NCBI GenBank assembly: GCA_039810005.1
Contig: JBDHWD010000002.1
Location: 37,523 to 101,522, forward strand
DNA: 64,000 bases
Direction: 5' to 3'
From: JAMLIA01 sp039810005
GTDB taxonomy: Bacteria; Chloroflexota; Chloroflexia; Thermomicrobiales; CFX8
Shown: in pieces, positions 16,502 to 24,823 of the stretch
Numbering within the stretch: the first letter of the stretch is position 1
Layout of the letters: each line of letters starts with the position of its first letter
Made by a program: the position numbers and the translations under genes
The notes under the pieces: generated by a model
What the model saw: the letters and a program-made list of their open reading frames with translations, nothing else
What the model was told of the DNA's origin: nothing
Databases searched by the model: none

Positions 16502-17457
16502 CGGCGCTTTCGCTCCAGACTGCCAAGAATGACACCGGCGGCGATCGCAAGACCGCCGCCGATCTGTATCCAGGACAGGCGTTCTCCCAGAACTATGTAG
16601 GCGAGTATCACCGCAATCGCCGGCTCTGCTGTTGCAATCAGGCTTGCGCGGCTCGGCCCGAGATGTGAAAGCCCCCAGGTGTAGAGCATCATCGGCGCGA
16701 CCGTCGTGCCGATCCCATTCACGACTGCGATCACCGCGATACTCGACAGCGATGGCAGATCGGCGCCATCAACGAGCAGCTTGACCGGCCAGAGCGCGAC
16801 TGCGCCGATGGCGATCGTCAGCGTCACGACGGCGAGCGATGACATGTGGTCGAGCGCCAGTCGCGCGAGCAGGCTGTACGACGCGTACGTCAGGGCTGAG
16901 AGCAGCCCGAGAACGATCCCGAGCCAGGTCGTGCTGCCGCCCGTGCTGCCGGCAACGCCAACGACGCCCGCAAACGCAAGCGCCAGTGCCAGACGATGCG
17001 AGTTCGGCACCGGCATGCGGTAAACAAGCCAGGACATGATCGCGACAATGGCTGGAGCGACGTACAGCAACACTGTTGCGACTGCGACACCGGCCTCGCG
17101 GTAGGCATAGATGAGCATGACATAAAACGTGGCCGTGCTGACGAGGCCCATCGTGATGACGGCCAGTGCAATCCTTGGATGTCGTAAGGCGGCGAGGTCG
17201 TTGGCAAGGGCTGCGTTTCGCGAGAAGGCAATGAGAAGAACCAGCGCTGCCGCCGATGCGCGCAGTGTCACCAGTGTCACCGGCTCGACGCGAATGTGAC
17301 GCCCGATCAGCTCGTAGGTAATGCCGAGCGCGCCCCAGCATGCTGCTGCCGCGACAACGGCCGCGACTGCGAGCAGGGTGGGGCGCGCTCGGCTCGCGTC
17401 AGGTGAGGTCGATTGTCTGGCCAATGCCCTGCGCCGCAGCAGCTTCCAGCGCGGCAC
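16498..17457 (-). CDS. EamA/DMT-superfamily transporter
   Basis: A roughly 319-residue integral membrane protein with ten hydrophobic segments in two EamA repeats (the first about 28-160, the second about 175-310). Characteristic ends include VVAAAACWGALGITYELIGRH and LIATAEPAIAVILAYIVLGE. Members export amino acids, drugs or metabolites; the substrate cannot be told. The start is uncertain: GTG 17457 overlaps the upstream gene by 59 bases and TTG 17424 would overlap by 26; neither has a good RBS. It converges with nuoF, overlapping by 4 bases. Confidence 0.85.
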   Translation of the reverse strand: MPRWKLLRRRALARQSTSPDASRARPTLLAVAAVVAAAACWGALGITYELIGRHIRVEPVTLVTLRASAAALVLLIAFSRNAALANDLAALRHPRIALAVITMGLVSTATFYVMLIYAYREAGVAVATVLLYVAPAIVAIMSWLVYRMPVPNSHRLALALAFAGVVGVAGSTGGSTTWLGIVLGLLSALTYASYSLLARLALDHMSSLAVVTLTIAIGAVALWPVKLLVDGADLPSLSSIAVIAVVNGIGTTVAPMMLYTWGLSHLGPSRASLIATAEPAIAVILAYIVLGERLSWIQIGGGLAIAAGVILGSLERKRR

Positions 17458-18424
17458 CGCATACGATCATGTCCTGAATCGCGTTGCCGACCGATTTGAA
17501 GAACGTGATCTGATCGTCAGACTCGCGCCCGGCGATCTCTCCAGCAGCGACCTGTCCGAACTCAATATGTATGGCCTCACGCTGTATCGCGCCGCGGTCG
17601 ATCGACTGGATAAGATCACCGGCCTCGTGCAGCGCCGCCTCGACTGCATCCACGACCACGCGCGCGCGGGCGACCGTCGCATCGGGAATCTCCTGCATCT
17701 CGGGCGTGTACGCGCCGATGCCGTTGATGTGCGTTCCGGGCGATAGCCATTCGTCCTCAAAGACCGGACTCGTCGCGGTCGTCGCGGTGCAGATGACATC
17801 TGCTCCCGAGACTGCGTCGCGAGCATTGTCAACAACGACAACCCTTGGCATGCCTTCAGGAATCCAGACGGCGAGCCGTTCGGCAAATGATTCCCGAGAT
17901 GCAGCAAACAGATCGTAGACGCGGATCTCGGTGATGTCCCGGACGCTGCATACCGCTGCGGCTTGCGTGATGCCTTGTGCCCCCGCGCCGATGACCGCCA
18001 GCGTCGTGGCATTCGGTCTGGCCATGAGATCGGTCGCAGCACCCGAAACGGCGCCAGTTCGCAGGGCGGTGACGGCAGCGCCTTCGAGCAGACCAATCGG
18101 CACGCCGGTTTCGGGGTCAACAACGACGACAATTGCGTTGATGGTGGGCAGGCCGCGTTCGCGATTCCCGGCGAACACTGAGACGACCTTGAGCCCGGTC
18201 GCCGCCGGCGCACCTGGTCCAGCTGGAACGTATGCCGGCATGAACAGCACAACTCCGCTACCGTCAGGCATATTTACCGGCGTCCGCAGAGGGCTGATCG
18301 TTTCACCGCGACTGTAGGCGGCAAAGACCTGCTTCATCTGCTCAACTGCGTCTCGTATCGGAACAAGCCGCCTGATTTCATCTGCCGTCAACGCTCGCAC
18401 GATCAATCCCTTCCGCCGCTTCAT
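17399..18424 (-). CDS. Ornithine cyclodeaminase / mu-crystallin family protein
   Basis: About 341 residues. The NAD(P)-binding core GAGAQG with TLAVIGAGAQGITQAAAV and the family blocks EGAAVTALRTGAVSGAATDLMAR and GTHINGIGAYTPEMQEI are clear. The family includes ornithine cyclodeaminases, alanine dehydrogenases (archaeal type), ketimine reductases and N-(carboxyethyl)ornithine-type enzymes, so the reaction is not assigned. The start is ambiguous: ATG 18424/18427 follows AGGAG closely, GTG 18400 follows AAGGGA at ideal spacing. The neighbouring EamA transporter overlaps its end, suggesting the two work on the same amino acid, but that is inference. Confidence 0.87.
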   Translation of the reverse strand: MKRRKGLIVRALTADEIRRLVPIRDAVEQMKQVFAAYSRGETISPLRTPVNMPDGSGVVLFMPAYVPAGPGAPAATGLKVVSVFAGNRERGLPTINAIVVVVDPETGVPIGLLEGAAVTALRTGAVSGAATDLMARPNATTLAVIGAGAQGITQAAAVCSVRDITEIRVYDLFAASRESFAERLAVWIPEGMPRVVVVDNARDAVSGADVICTATTATSPVFEDEWLSPGTHINGIGAYTPEMQEIPDATVARARVVVDAVEAALHEAGDLIQSIDRGAIQREAIHIEFGQVAAGEIAGRESDDQITFFKSVGNAIQDMIVCGAALEAAAAQGIGQTIDLT

Positions 18425-18498
18425 CATCTCCTGGTAGCGGCAGTCTAGCATGCCCGGCTGAGCAAGGTGGCTGGGCATATGACGTATCCTTGAGAGCA

Positions 18499-20721
18499 AT
18501 GGCGACGCAACGACCAACCACCAGATCGCAGGGACAGCACCCTGCCAATTCCCGATCCGGACGCTTCGGCGATCCAGTCATGTCCACACTTCAGACCGTC
18601 TGGGGCTACGACGAGTTCCGGCCGCTGCAGGAGGACATTGTTCGGACGATCCTCGACGGCCGCGACGCGTTCGTGCTGCTTCCGACCGGCGGCGGTAAAT
18701 CCCTCTGCTATCAGCTCCCAGCGCTTCTACTTGACGGCCTGACCATCGTCATCTCGCCACTGATTGCGCTGATGAAGGACCAGGTCGATGCGCTGACCGA
18801 ACTGAACGTACCGGCGACGTATATCAATAGCTCGCTCACCTCAACCGAGATACGCGATCGCATGCGGCAGATCACGACCGGCGAGGTCAAGCTGCTCTAT
18901 GTTGCACCCGAACGCTTCTCAACTCCCGGATTCACCCAGCGTCTGCAACAACGCGGCGTGTCGCTCGTGGCGATTGATGAGGCGCATTGCGTTTCGGAGT
19001 GGGGCCACGACTTCCGGCCGGAATATCGCGACCTGCTTCGACTGCGCGACGCCTTTCCGGAAGCGGTCTTTGCGGCATTTACCGCGACCGCGACGCGGCA
19101 GGTGCAGGACGACATCCGGCAGCAGCTCGGGCTGGCGCGAGCCGAGCAGTTCCAGGGCAGCTTCAACCGACCAAACCTGTATTACGAAGTGCGGCCGAAG
19201 CGAAAGACCTACGAGCAGATCCTGGCCTATATCCGCAACAAGCCTGACGCCAGCGGCATCATCTACTGCCTGTCCCGTGCTGGCGTCGAATCGACAGCCG
19301 AGCGGCTGCAACGCGATGGCATTTCCGCCGCTGCCTACCACGGCGGCATGGATGCCGAGCAACGGCGGACGGCGCAAGAAGCATTCGTGCGTGACGATGT
19401 GCAGGTCGTCGTGGCGACGATCGCGTTTGGCATGGGGATCGACAAGCCGGACGTCCGATTCGTCATCCATCAGGATCTGCCTCGCAACCTGGAGAGCTAC
19501 TATCAGGAGAGCGGCCGCGCCGGTCGCGATGGTGAGCCGAGCGACTGCATCCTGTTCTATAGCTACGGAGACGTCACCCGGCAGATGGTGTTCGTTGACG
19601 AGAAGCCAACACCGCGTTTGCGCGAGATCGCCCTCAGCCAACTGAAGCAGATGTCCGGCTGGGCCGAGAGCGCGTCCTGTCGACGCGCCGCGCTGCTGGA
19701 GTACTTTGAGGAGTCGTTTGACGGTCAGGACCCGCCATGCTGCGACATCTGCGGCGACCCGCCCGAAGTCGAAGACATGACCATTCCGGCACAGATGCTG
19801 ATGTCCTGCGTGAAGCGCACCGGCGAGCGCTTCGGTCTTGCCTATGTGATTGATGTTCTGCGCGGTTCGCGAGATCAGCGGATACTTCGCTCCGGCCACG
19901 AGCGTCTGTCGACCTGGGGCATCGGCAAAGACCGTTCCAAGTCTGACTGGCAGTTCCTCGGGCGCGCACTCATTCGTGATGGCTATCTCTACCAGGACGC
20001 TGGAAACTACAACATCGTCTCGATCACGCCACGCGGCGCAGAAGTCCTCTTCCGCGGCGAACGCGTCAGTTACGCGATGCCGCCGAAAGCCCAGTCCGCC
20101 GTGGCCGACGTTGTCGATGTCGCCTACCCGCAGCTCTTTGAGCGGTTGCGCCGGCTACGGAAGCAGATCGCCGATGAGCGCGGCGTTCCGCCCTACGTCG
20201 TCTTCCCGGATTCAACGCTCCGGCACATGGCATCGCGACTTCCGACGACACCGGACGCGCTGCTACGCATCGTTGGAGTTGGCGAGCGCAAAGCTCGCGC
20301 CTACGGCCCCGCATTTCTGGGAGCCATCTCAGACTTCGTCGGCTCGACCGGCGCAACGCCGCAACAAGCGCCAGAACGGCAAGTGTCTGCTGCTCGGCGG
20401 TCGACACTGACCGGTACCGCCAAGTCATCGTTGACGCTGTTCAATCAGGGCATGTCGATCGAGGATGTCGCATCTGAGCGCGGGCTTGCAGCCACGACAA
20501 TCGAAGCCCACCTCGTCGAAGCGATTGAAAGTGGTGCCGAGGTTGACATTGGCCACGTTGTCACTCCGGAGATGATTGCTCAGGTTGACACCGCCATCCG
20601 CAAGGTCGGCGACGAGCTGCTACGCCCGATCATGGATGAAGTTGGCGACGAGTCCGGCTACACCTGGGGCCAACTGCGCCTTATCCGCGCCTGGCTGCGG
20701 CAGCGTAGCGCTCAGGAGTAA
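18499..20721 (+). CDS. recQ: ATP-dependent DNA helicase RecQ
   Basis: A 740-residue 3'-5' DNA helicase. Motif I is PTGGGKS with Lys67 and motif II is the DEAH box at about 160, followed by CVSEWGHDFRPEY, a RecQ hallmark. GMGIDKPDVRFV and YQESGRAGRDG are motifs V and VI. The zinc domain has CRRAALLEYF and CCDIC, and RQC, HRDC (about 535-615) and a C-terminal helix-turn-helix (TLFNQGMSIEDVA, about 650) follow. This is the long RecQ form. ATG 18499 is used; TTG 18490 and ATG 18580 are in frame. Divergent from the cyclodeaminase gene. Confidence 0.95.
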   Translation: MATQRPTTRSQGQHPANSRSGRFGDPVMSTLQTVWGYDEFRPLQEDIVRTILDGRDAFVLLPTGGGKSLCYQLPALLLDGLTIVISPLIALMKDQVDALTELNVPATYINSSLTSTEIRDRMRQITTGEVKLLYVAPERFSTPGFTQRLQQRGVSLVAIDEAHCVSEWGHDFRPEYRDLLRLRDAFPEAVFAAFTATATRQVQDDIRQQLGLARAEQFQGSFNRPNLYYEVRPKRKTYEQILAYIRNKPDASGIIYCLSRAGVESTAERLQRDGISAAAYHGGMDAEQRRTAQEAFVRDDVQVVVATIAFGMGIDKPDVRFVIHQDLPRNLESYYQESGRAGRDGEPSDCILFYSYGDVTRQMVFVDEKPTPRLREIALSQLKQMSGWAESASCRRAALLEYFEESFDGQDPPCCDICGDPPEVEDMTIPAQMLMSCVKRTGERFGLAYVIDVLRGSRDQRILRSGHERLSTWGIGKDRSKSDWQFLGRALIRDGYLYQDAGNYNIVSITPRGAEVLFRGERVSYAMPPKAQSAVADVVDVAYPQLFERLRRLRKQIADERGVPPYVVFPDSTLRHMASRLPTTPDALLRIVGVGERKARAYGPAFLGAISDFVGSTGATPQQAPERQVSAARRSTLTGTAKSSLTLFNQGMSIEDVASERGLAATTIEAHLVEAIESGAEVDIGHVVTPEMIAQVDTAIRKVGDELLRPIMDEVGDESGYTWGQLRLIRAWLRQRSAQE

Positions 20722-20785
20722 TACAAGGAACGCGCACGATTGCTGGGTCGCACGCGCAAATCGCTATTGCTCTGTAATGCGGAGG

Positions 20786-20857
20786 CTCCCCGACTTGGAC
20801 TCGAACCAAGAACCTTACGGTTAACAGCCGTCTGCTCTACCATTGAGCTATCGGGGA
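20786..20857 (-). tRNA. tRNA-Asn (GTT)
   Basis: The minus strand folds as a tRNA: acceptor TCCCCGA/TCGGGGA, D arm GCTC...GAGC, anticodon loop CTGTTAA giving anticodon GTT, and T arm CTTGG-TTCGAGT-CCAAG. The discriminator is G and the CCA end is not encoded (GCCT follows). The outermost anticodon-stem pair appears mismatched. 72 nucleotides. It converges with recQ. Confidence 0.95.
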
Positions 20858-20937
20858 ATATCGGCCCTGCTGAGCCGTGGAAATGCTAACACGCAGCCGA
20901 TGTTGCTGCAACCGGTTTCACTGATTGTGAACTCCTG

Positions 20938-20943
20938 TACAAT
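20938..20943 (+). promoter_or_regulatory. Candidate promoter for the ROK gene
   Basis: TACAAT as -10, with TTTCAC about 16 bases upstream as a weak -35. Start near 20950, about 60 bases before the ATG. Confidence 0.45.
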
Positions 20944-21010
20944 GCGGGTATCGCCGTTGATCATGCCTGAGCAGGCAGGTGGGGAACGGTCGATCCCTGG
21001 AGGTAACAAC

Positions 21011-21991
21011 ATGCCGCAGTCTCGTGGCCCAAGCCACGCTGACGACCGACTGCCTGTCATCGGTGTTGAGATTGGCGGGCGCGGCCTGCGCGTCGTCCTT
21101 GCTGATGCGAGCGACGATATTCGCGATACCGAGCGCGCGATCGACTCTGCCATGACCGCGCACGCGACGGTCGATACCGCCTGCACGCTGATCGACCAGA
21201 TCCTGTCACGCCGCAACCTGAGTTACGCCGACATTTCAGGCATCGGCATCGCGTTTGGTGGGCCGGTCGATGTCCGTCGCGGCATCACGCTCCGGTCGCA
21301 TCGCATCGAGGGCTTCGAGCAGTTCCCCCTGGTCGGCGTTATGGAAGAGCATTTCGGCGTTCCGGTCGTGCTGGAGAACGATGCCCGCGCCGCCGCATTC
21401 GGCGAATACACCCACGGTGCGGGACGCGGCGCGCGCGACATGGTCTACGTGCACCTGGGACGCGGCGTCGGTGGCGCAGTCATCATTCGCGGCACCCTCC
21501 TGCACGGCTCGGCGATGACCGCCGGGGAGATCGGCCACATGGTCGTCACGACCGATGGCCCGCGCTGCTCCTGCGGCAAGCCTGGCCATCTTGAAGCCTA
21601 TGCTTCTGAGCCGGCGATCATCTCCCGCATGACCTCGCGGGTGAATCAGGCCGGTCCTGAGGAACGCGCGACCTGGTTGTCGAGCCCCGGCGTGACGCTC
21701 CAGCGTGTCTTCGAGCGCTATGGCGACGACGAGATTGCTCGCGACGTTATCGACGAGACGATTCAGGTCATCGGCCTTGCCGGAGCCAATCTGGTCACGG
21801 CGCTGAACCCGGATGCCTTCGTCATCGGTGGCTATGTGGCGCTCGCCGGACCGCGCCTGACGGCTGGAATCCGAGCGAAGATCCGACAGTACGCCGTTGA
21901 CCCAGCCGCGCAGCGCGTCCTTGTCGCGCCGAGCCAGCTCGGGACGGATGCCGGGGTGATCGGCGCGGTCGTCCTCGCCCACCAGGACTGA
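21011..21991 (+). CDS. ROK-family sugar kinase or regulator-type protein
   Basis: A 326-residue ROK protein without an N-terminal DNA-binding domain, so more likely a kinase such as glucokinase. The N-terminal phosphate loop is VIGVEIGGRGLRVVLAD, where Gly replaces the usual Asp/Thr of DxGGT. VVLENDARAAAFGEYTHGAG carries the catalytic Asp. The zinc motif GEIGHM...CSCGKPGHLE has His in place of the third Cys. GGAGG precedes ATG 21011; the open frame further upstream overlaps the tRNA and is not coding. The altered P-loop and zinc site make enzymatic activity uncertain. Confidence 0.82.
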   Translation: MPQSRGPSHADDRLPVIGVEIGGRGLRVVLADASDDIRDTERAIDSAMTAHATVDTACTLIDQILSRRNLSYADISGIGIAFGGPVDVRRGITLRSHRIEGFEQFPLVGVMEEHFGVPVVLENDARAAAFGEYTHGAGRGARDMVYVHLGRGVGGAVIIRGTLLHGSAMTAGEIGHMVVTTDGPRCSCGKPGHLEAYASEPAIISRMTSRVNQAGPEERATWLSSPGVTLQRVFERYGDDEIARDVIDETIQVIGLAGANLVTALNPDAFVIGGYVALAGPRLTAGIRAKIRQYAVDPAAQRVLVAPSQLGTDAGVIGAVVLAHQD

Positions 21992-22059
21992 CGGTCGCGT
22001 TACGTCGCGCTGGTGTAGAATTACCGGCTGCAATACGCGCAAGAACTCGTGGGGGTGAC

Positions 22060-22176
22060 ATGCTGACTTTGAGCGAACCGGACCTGACCTATCTACTAAC
22101 GTTGCTGCGGTCGCGCGACGAGCCATTCACGACCGAAGAGCTGATCGCCGCGCTCCGCGAGCGCGCCAACGCATAA
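22060..22176 (+). CDS. Small hypothetical protein, 38 residues
   Basis: ATG 22060 preceded by GTGGGGGTGAC (a usable RBS) opens a 38-codon frame ending at TAA 22176. The peptide begins MLTLSEPDLTYLLTLLR and continues EPFTTEELIAALRERANA. It is amphipathic and helical in character, with high third-position GC like neighbouring genes. It stands alone between the ROK gene and the 547-residue unknown, 60 bases before the latter. I do not recognise a family. It may be a real small protein or a leader peptide. Confidence 0.5.
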   Translation: MLTLSEPDLTYLLTLLRSRDEPFTTEELIAALRERANA

Positions 22177-22236
22177 CGTACCGGCCAGCATGAGCGGGGC
22201 CGCACCATCTGACCAGCAGGAGAGGGACAACTGACA

Positions 22237-23880
22237 ATGCAGGCAGAGCAGACGCTTGAAGCACCAGCCTTCAGCGGTACAGACGAGCAGAAGGCGCTCG
22301 CCGCCGAGATATTCCAGGTCTTCCGAATTCAGGGGCGATTCTTCAGCGACGCTGCTCCGATCCGCCTGTCTGTGGCTCAGCTTGCCCAGTTCATGGAGCA
22401 GATGAAGCCGAACGAATCGAGCTGGTCGAGCCGCATCGACGAGGCGCTGTCCGCAAGCTCGGACGTGTTCGCTCGTGAGGCCGACGGAGACGATGTTACG
22501 TTCGTCACGACGCGGACGGGTAGTTTGCCCCTCGGGACTCCTGGGCAGCGGCAGCAGGTGCTGACGACCCGTTTCGCCACGCCGGAGCCGAAGCGCGCGA
22601 CACCCGCCCGCAAGCCTGCTGTAACGTCCGATTCGCCGCTGCTTGGTGCGGTTGAAACGGAAACTGCTGAAGCACCGGTCGCCGAGAAGGCCGAGCCGGT
22701 TGCGGCGGTCGCCAAACCTGCAGTGCAGAGTGCGCTAGAGGTAGATCCAGCGAGCGCATCCGATGATGATCTCGCGACGGCGATCCGCCACGCGCTTGAC
22801 GGCGAAATCAACGTGGCGCGCTGGGGCGAGCGATGGATCGCCGAGGATCGCGTCCACCGCTTCTCGCGTGGAGACTTCCGTCGAATTGAGGATCTCATCC
22901 GCGAGCATCCCAACGGAACGGTCACCGACGCGGAGATCGCCGATGACATCCTCGGCGTGCGCTCAAACGCCGATAACTACGCCGCGACGCTGTTTGCTAT
23001 CAACTATCGACTGTCACACGAGCAGCGCGAGTTCGAGTTCCTCGGTTCCGCAGAACACGGCATCTGGGCGCTGGCGAACCCGGCAGCTGTCGGCACTTCA
23101 AAGCGCAAGGCAAACGAGATCGGCCAGGACTATCGTGTTCTGCTCGAGCATGGTGCCGCAGCCGAGCCGGCCGAGGAAGGCCTCGTCGAGCACATTCTCA
23201 GCTTCTACGAGTACACCTATGGCGTCCTGCCGTATGACTCGAATCTGCGCTCGATCATGCCGACTCCGGGCTTCAAGGATCAGCGCGCTGCCCGAATCAC
23301 GTTCGAATCGCCGCAGACCTCGGACGTAGTCCAGGCCGAGCTGCGCTTCCCGACTGGCAATCGCGGCGGGTTCATTACCGGGCTCGAGGACTTCTTCGCT
23401 GAGAATCTGATCCCTGGCGCGGTGTTGACGATCGAAAAGACTGACAAGCCGTTGCACTACCTGCTGGAGTACTTCCAGGTTTCTGGCGAAGACCGCAAGC
23501 TGTTGCATCTGGACGAGAAGAAGAACGTGTTTGTCTACCGGCCAACAACGTTCTATTGCGCGACGCAGGACGAGTTCGTCCTCAGCGACAACCGCTACCC
23601 GCGCCTCGCCGACCACGCCCCACTGGACGAGCGCACCAAGCGCCATCCCGAGCAGGTCGTCATGGCGGCGTTCGAACGCGCCGGGGAGAACCTGGAATCA
23701 GCTGAACACCCCAAGTACTTCGCCATGTTCAGCGATTTGCTGACGGTTGCAAATATCGAGCGGCCAATGCCGGCCGACCTGCTGCGCACGATCCTGACGA
23801 GCGGCGACTATCCGATGTTCAGCGCAGATGAAACGACCGAGGATGCATACTTCTACACACCCAGTTCCGGAACCGAATAG
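22237..23880 (+). CDS. Unrecognised 547-residue protein with winged-helix-like segments
   Basis: I do not recognise this family. Residues 1-90 and about 195-290 look like two small helical or winged-helix units (for example RRIEDLIREHPNGTVTDAEIADDILGV). Between them is a Pro/Ala/Glu-rich linker (about 110-175). Residues 310-460 appear mixed alpha/beta, with AELRFPTGNRGGFITGLEDFF and GHY-like LHYLLEYFQVSGEDRKL. The C-terminal part (about 465-547) is helical. There is no signal peptide or membrane helix, so it is cytosolic. RBS AGGAGAGG gives a clear start. A DNA- or RNA-associated role is only a guess from the HTH-like units. The following HEAT-repeat gene overlaps its end. Confidence 0.85.
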   Translation: MQAEQTLEAPAFSGTDEQKALAAEIFQVFRIQGRFFSDAAPIRLSVAQLAQFMEQMKPNESSWSSRIDEALSASSDVFAREADGDDVTFVTTRTGSLPLGTPGQRQQVLTTRFATPEPKRATPARKPAVTSDSPLLGAVETETAEAPVAEKAEPVAAVAKPAVQSALEVDPASASDDDLATAIRHALDGEINVARWGERWIAEDRVHRFSRGDFRRIEDLIREHPNGTVTDAEIADDILGVRSNADNYAATLFAINYRLSHEQREFEFLGSAEHGIWALANPAAVGTSKRKANEIGQDYRVLLEHGAAAEPAEEGLVEHILSFYEYTYGVLPYDSNLRSIMPTPGFKDQRAARITFESPQTSDVVQAELRFPTGNRGGFITGLEDFFAENLIPGAVLTIEKTDKPLHYLLEYFQVSGEDRKLLHLDEKKNVFVYRPTTFYCATQDEFVLSDNRYPRLADHAPLDERTKRHPEQVVMAAFERAGENLESAEHPKYFAMFSDLLTVANIERPMPADLLRTILTSGDYPMFSADETTEDAYFYTPSSGTE

Positions 23881-24793
23881 CACAGACGGAACCATCGACG
23901 GCGTCGAGCAGTTACTCGACGCCGTCCTTGCTCACCCATCGGGCGAGCATCACATAGGCGCGCTTTCCGACCTCGAGCGTCCGGCGGTCGCGGTCTTCCG
24001 TGACCGATGGCTTGACCTGCCGATCGAATCGCGGTTGAGCCTGGTCCGCGCGATGGTTGATGATGCGCTCAGCAACATCGAGCATCAGTACAATCGCGCG
24101 CTGCTCGCTGCGCTGAATGACCCGACGCCCGACGTGCGCATCGCCGTTCTTGACGGCCTGTCTGAATACAACGCACCGGAGTTTCTGACGCACCTGCTCG
24201 AACACATCGAGTCAGATGCTGATGCGCGCGTGCGGGAGCTGATGGCGCTGGAGTTGGGCCGCTTGGCGTACGAGTCAGCTGGCGACGATCAGCTCGACGA
24301 GATTCGCGATGTGCTCTTCCGCGTGTTTGAGAACGACCACGCTCTTGATGTCCGTCGCCGCGCGCTGGAATCGCTCGGGTACCTTGAGGGCGACGACGTT
24401 CAGGAGGCGATCGAGGACGGCTACGCCGATTTCTCGATTGAGATGCGAGCGAGTGCGCTGCATGCCATGGGGCTGCAAGCGAGCCAGCGCTGGGTTGACG
24501 TCTGCCTGGAAGAGTTACGCTCCGATGAGCCGGAGCTGCGCTACGAAGCGCTGTTCGCGCTCGGCTCGATAGGTGATCTGCGCACAGTGTCGGAGGTTAT
24601 CGATGCCGTCGAAGACGAAGATGCCGAAGTGACCATTGCAGCAATCCACGCGCTCGGCGAAATCGGTGGCCAGATGGCGATCAGCCGCCTGCGGCAGCTC
24701 ACCCAGGTCGACAACCCGGCCATCGCCGAGGCGGCAGACGAAGCACTCCAGGAAGCCGAGCTGATGGCGAATCCGCTTCGCCCATTGCTGTAA
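23828..24793 (+). CDS. HEAT-repeat protein
   Basis: About 321 residues built almost entirely of helical repeats of about 31 residues. At least six are visible (PDVRIAVLDGLSEY, ARVRELMALELGRL, LDVRRRALESLGYL, IEMRASALHAMGL, PELRYEALFALGSIG, EVTIAAIHALGEIG), each with the Arg/Ala-Leu-Gly pattern of HEAT/PBS-lyase repeats. It is strongly acidic. Such proteins are scaffolds; no catalytic residue is evident. The start is uncertain: ATG 23828 overlaps the previous gene by 53 bases and ATG 23843 is an alternative. Overlap with the preceding unknown protein suggests a physical partnership. Confidence 0.8.
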   Translation: MKRPRMHTSTHPVPEPNSTDGTIDGVEQLLDAVLAHPSGEHHIGALSDLERPAVAVFRDRWLDLPIESRLSLVRAMVDDALSNIEHQYNRALLAALNDPTPDVRIAVLDGLSEYNAPEFLTHLLEHIESDADARVRELMALELGRLAYESAGDDQLDEIRDVLFRVFENDHALDVRRRALESLGYLEGDDVQEAIEDGYADFSIEMRASALHAMGLQASQRWVDVCLEELRSDEPELRYEALFALGSIGDLRTVSEVIDAVEDEDAEVTIAAIHALGEIGGQMAISRLRQLTQVDNPAIAEAADEALQEAELMANPLRPLL

Positions 24794-24823
24794 CCTCTTG
24801 TCCGTCTCGGGCTTCCAGGATAC

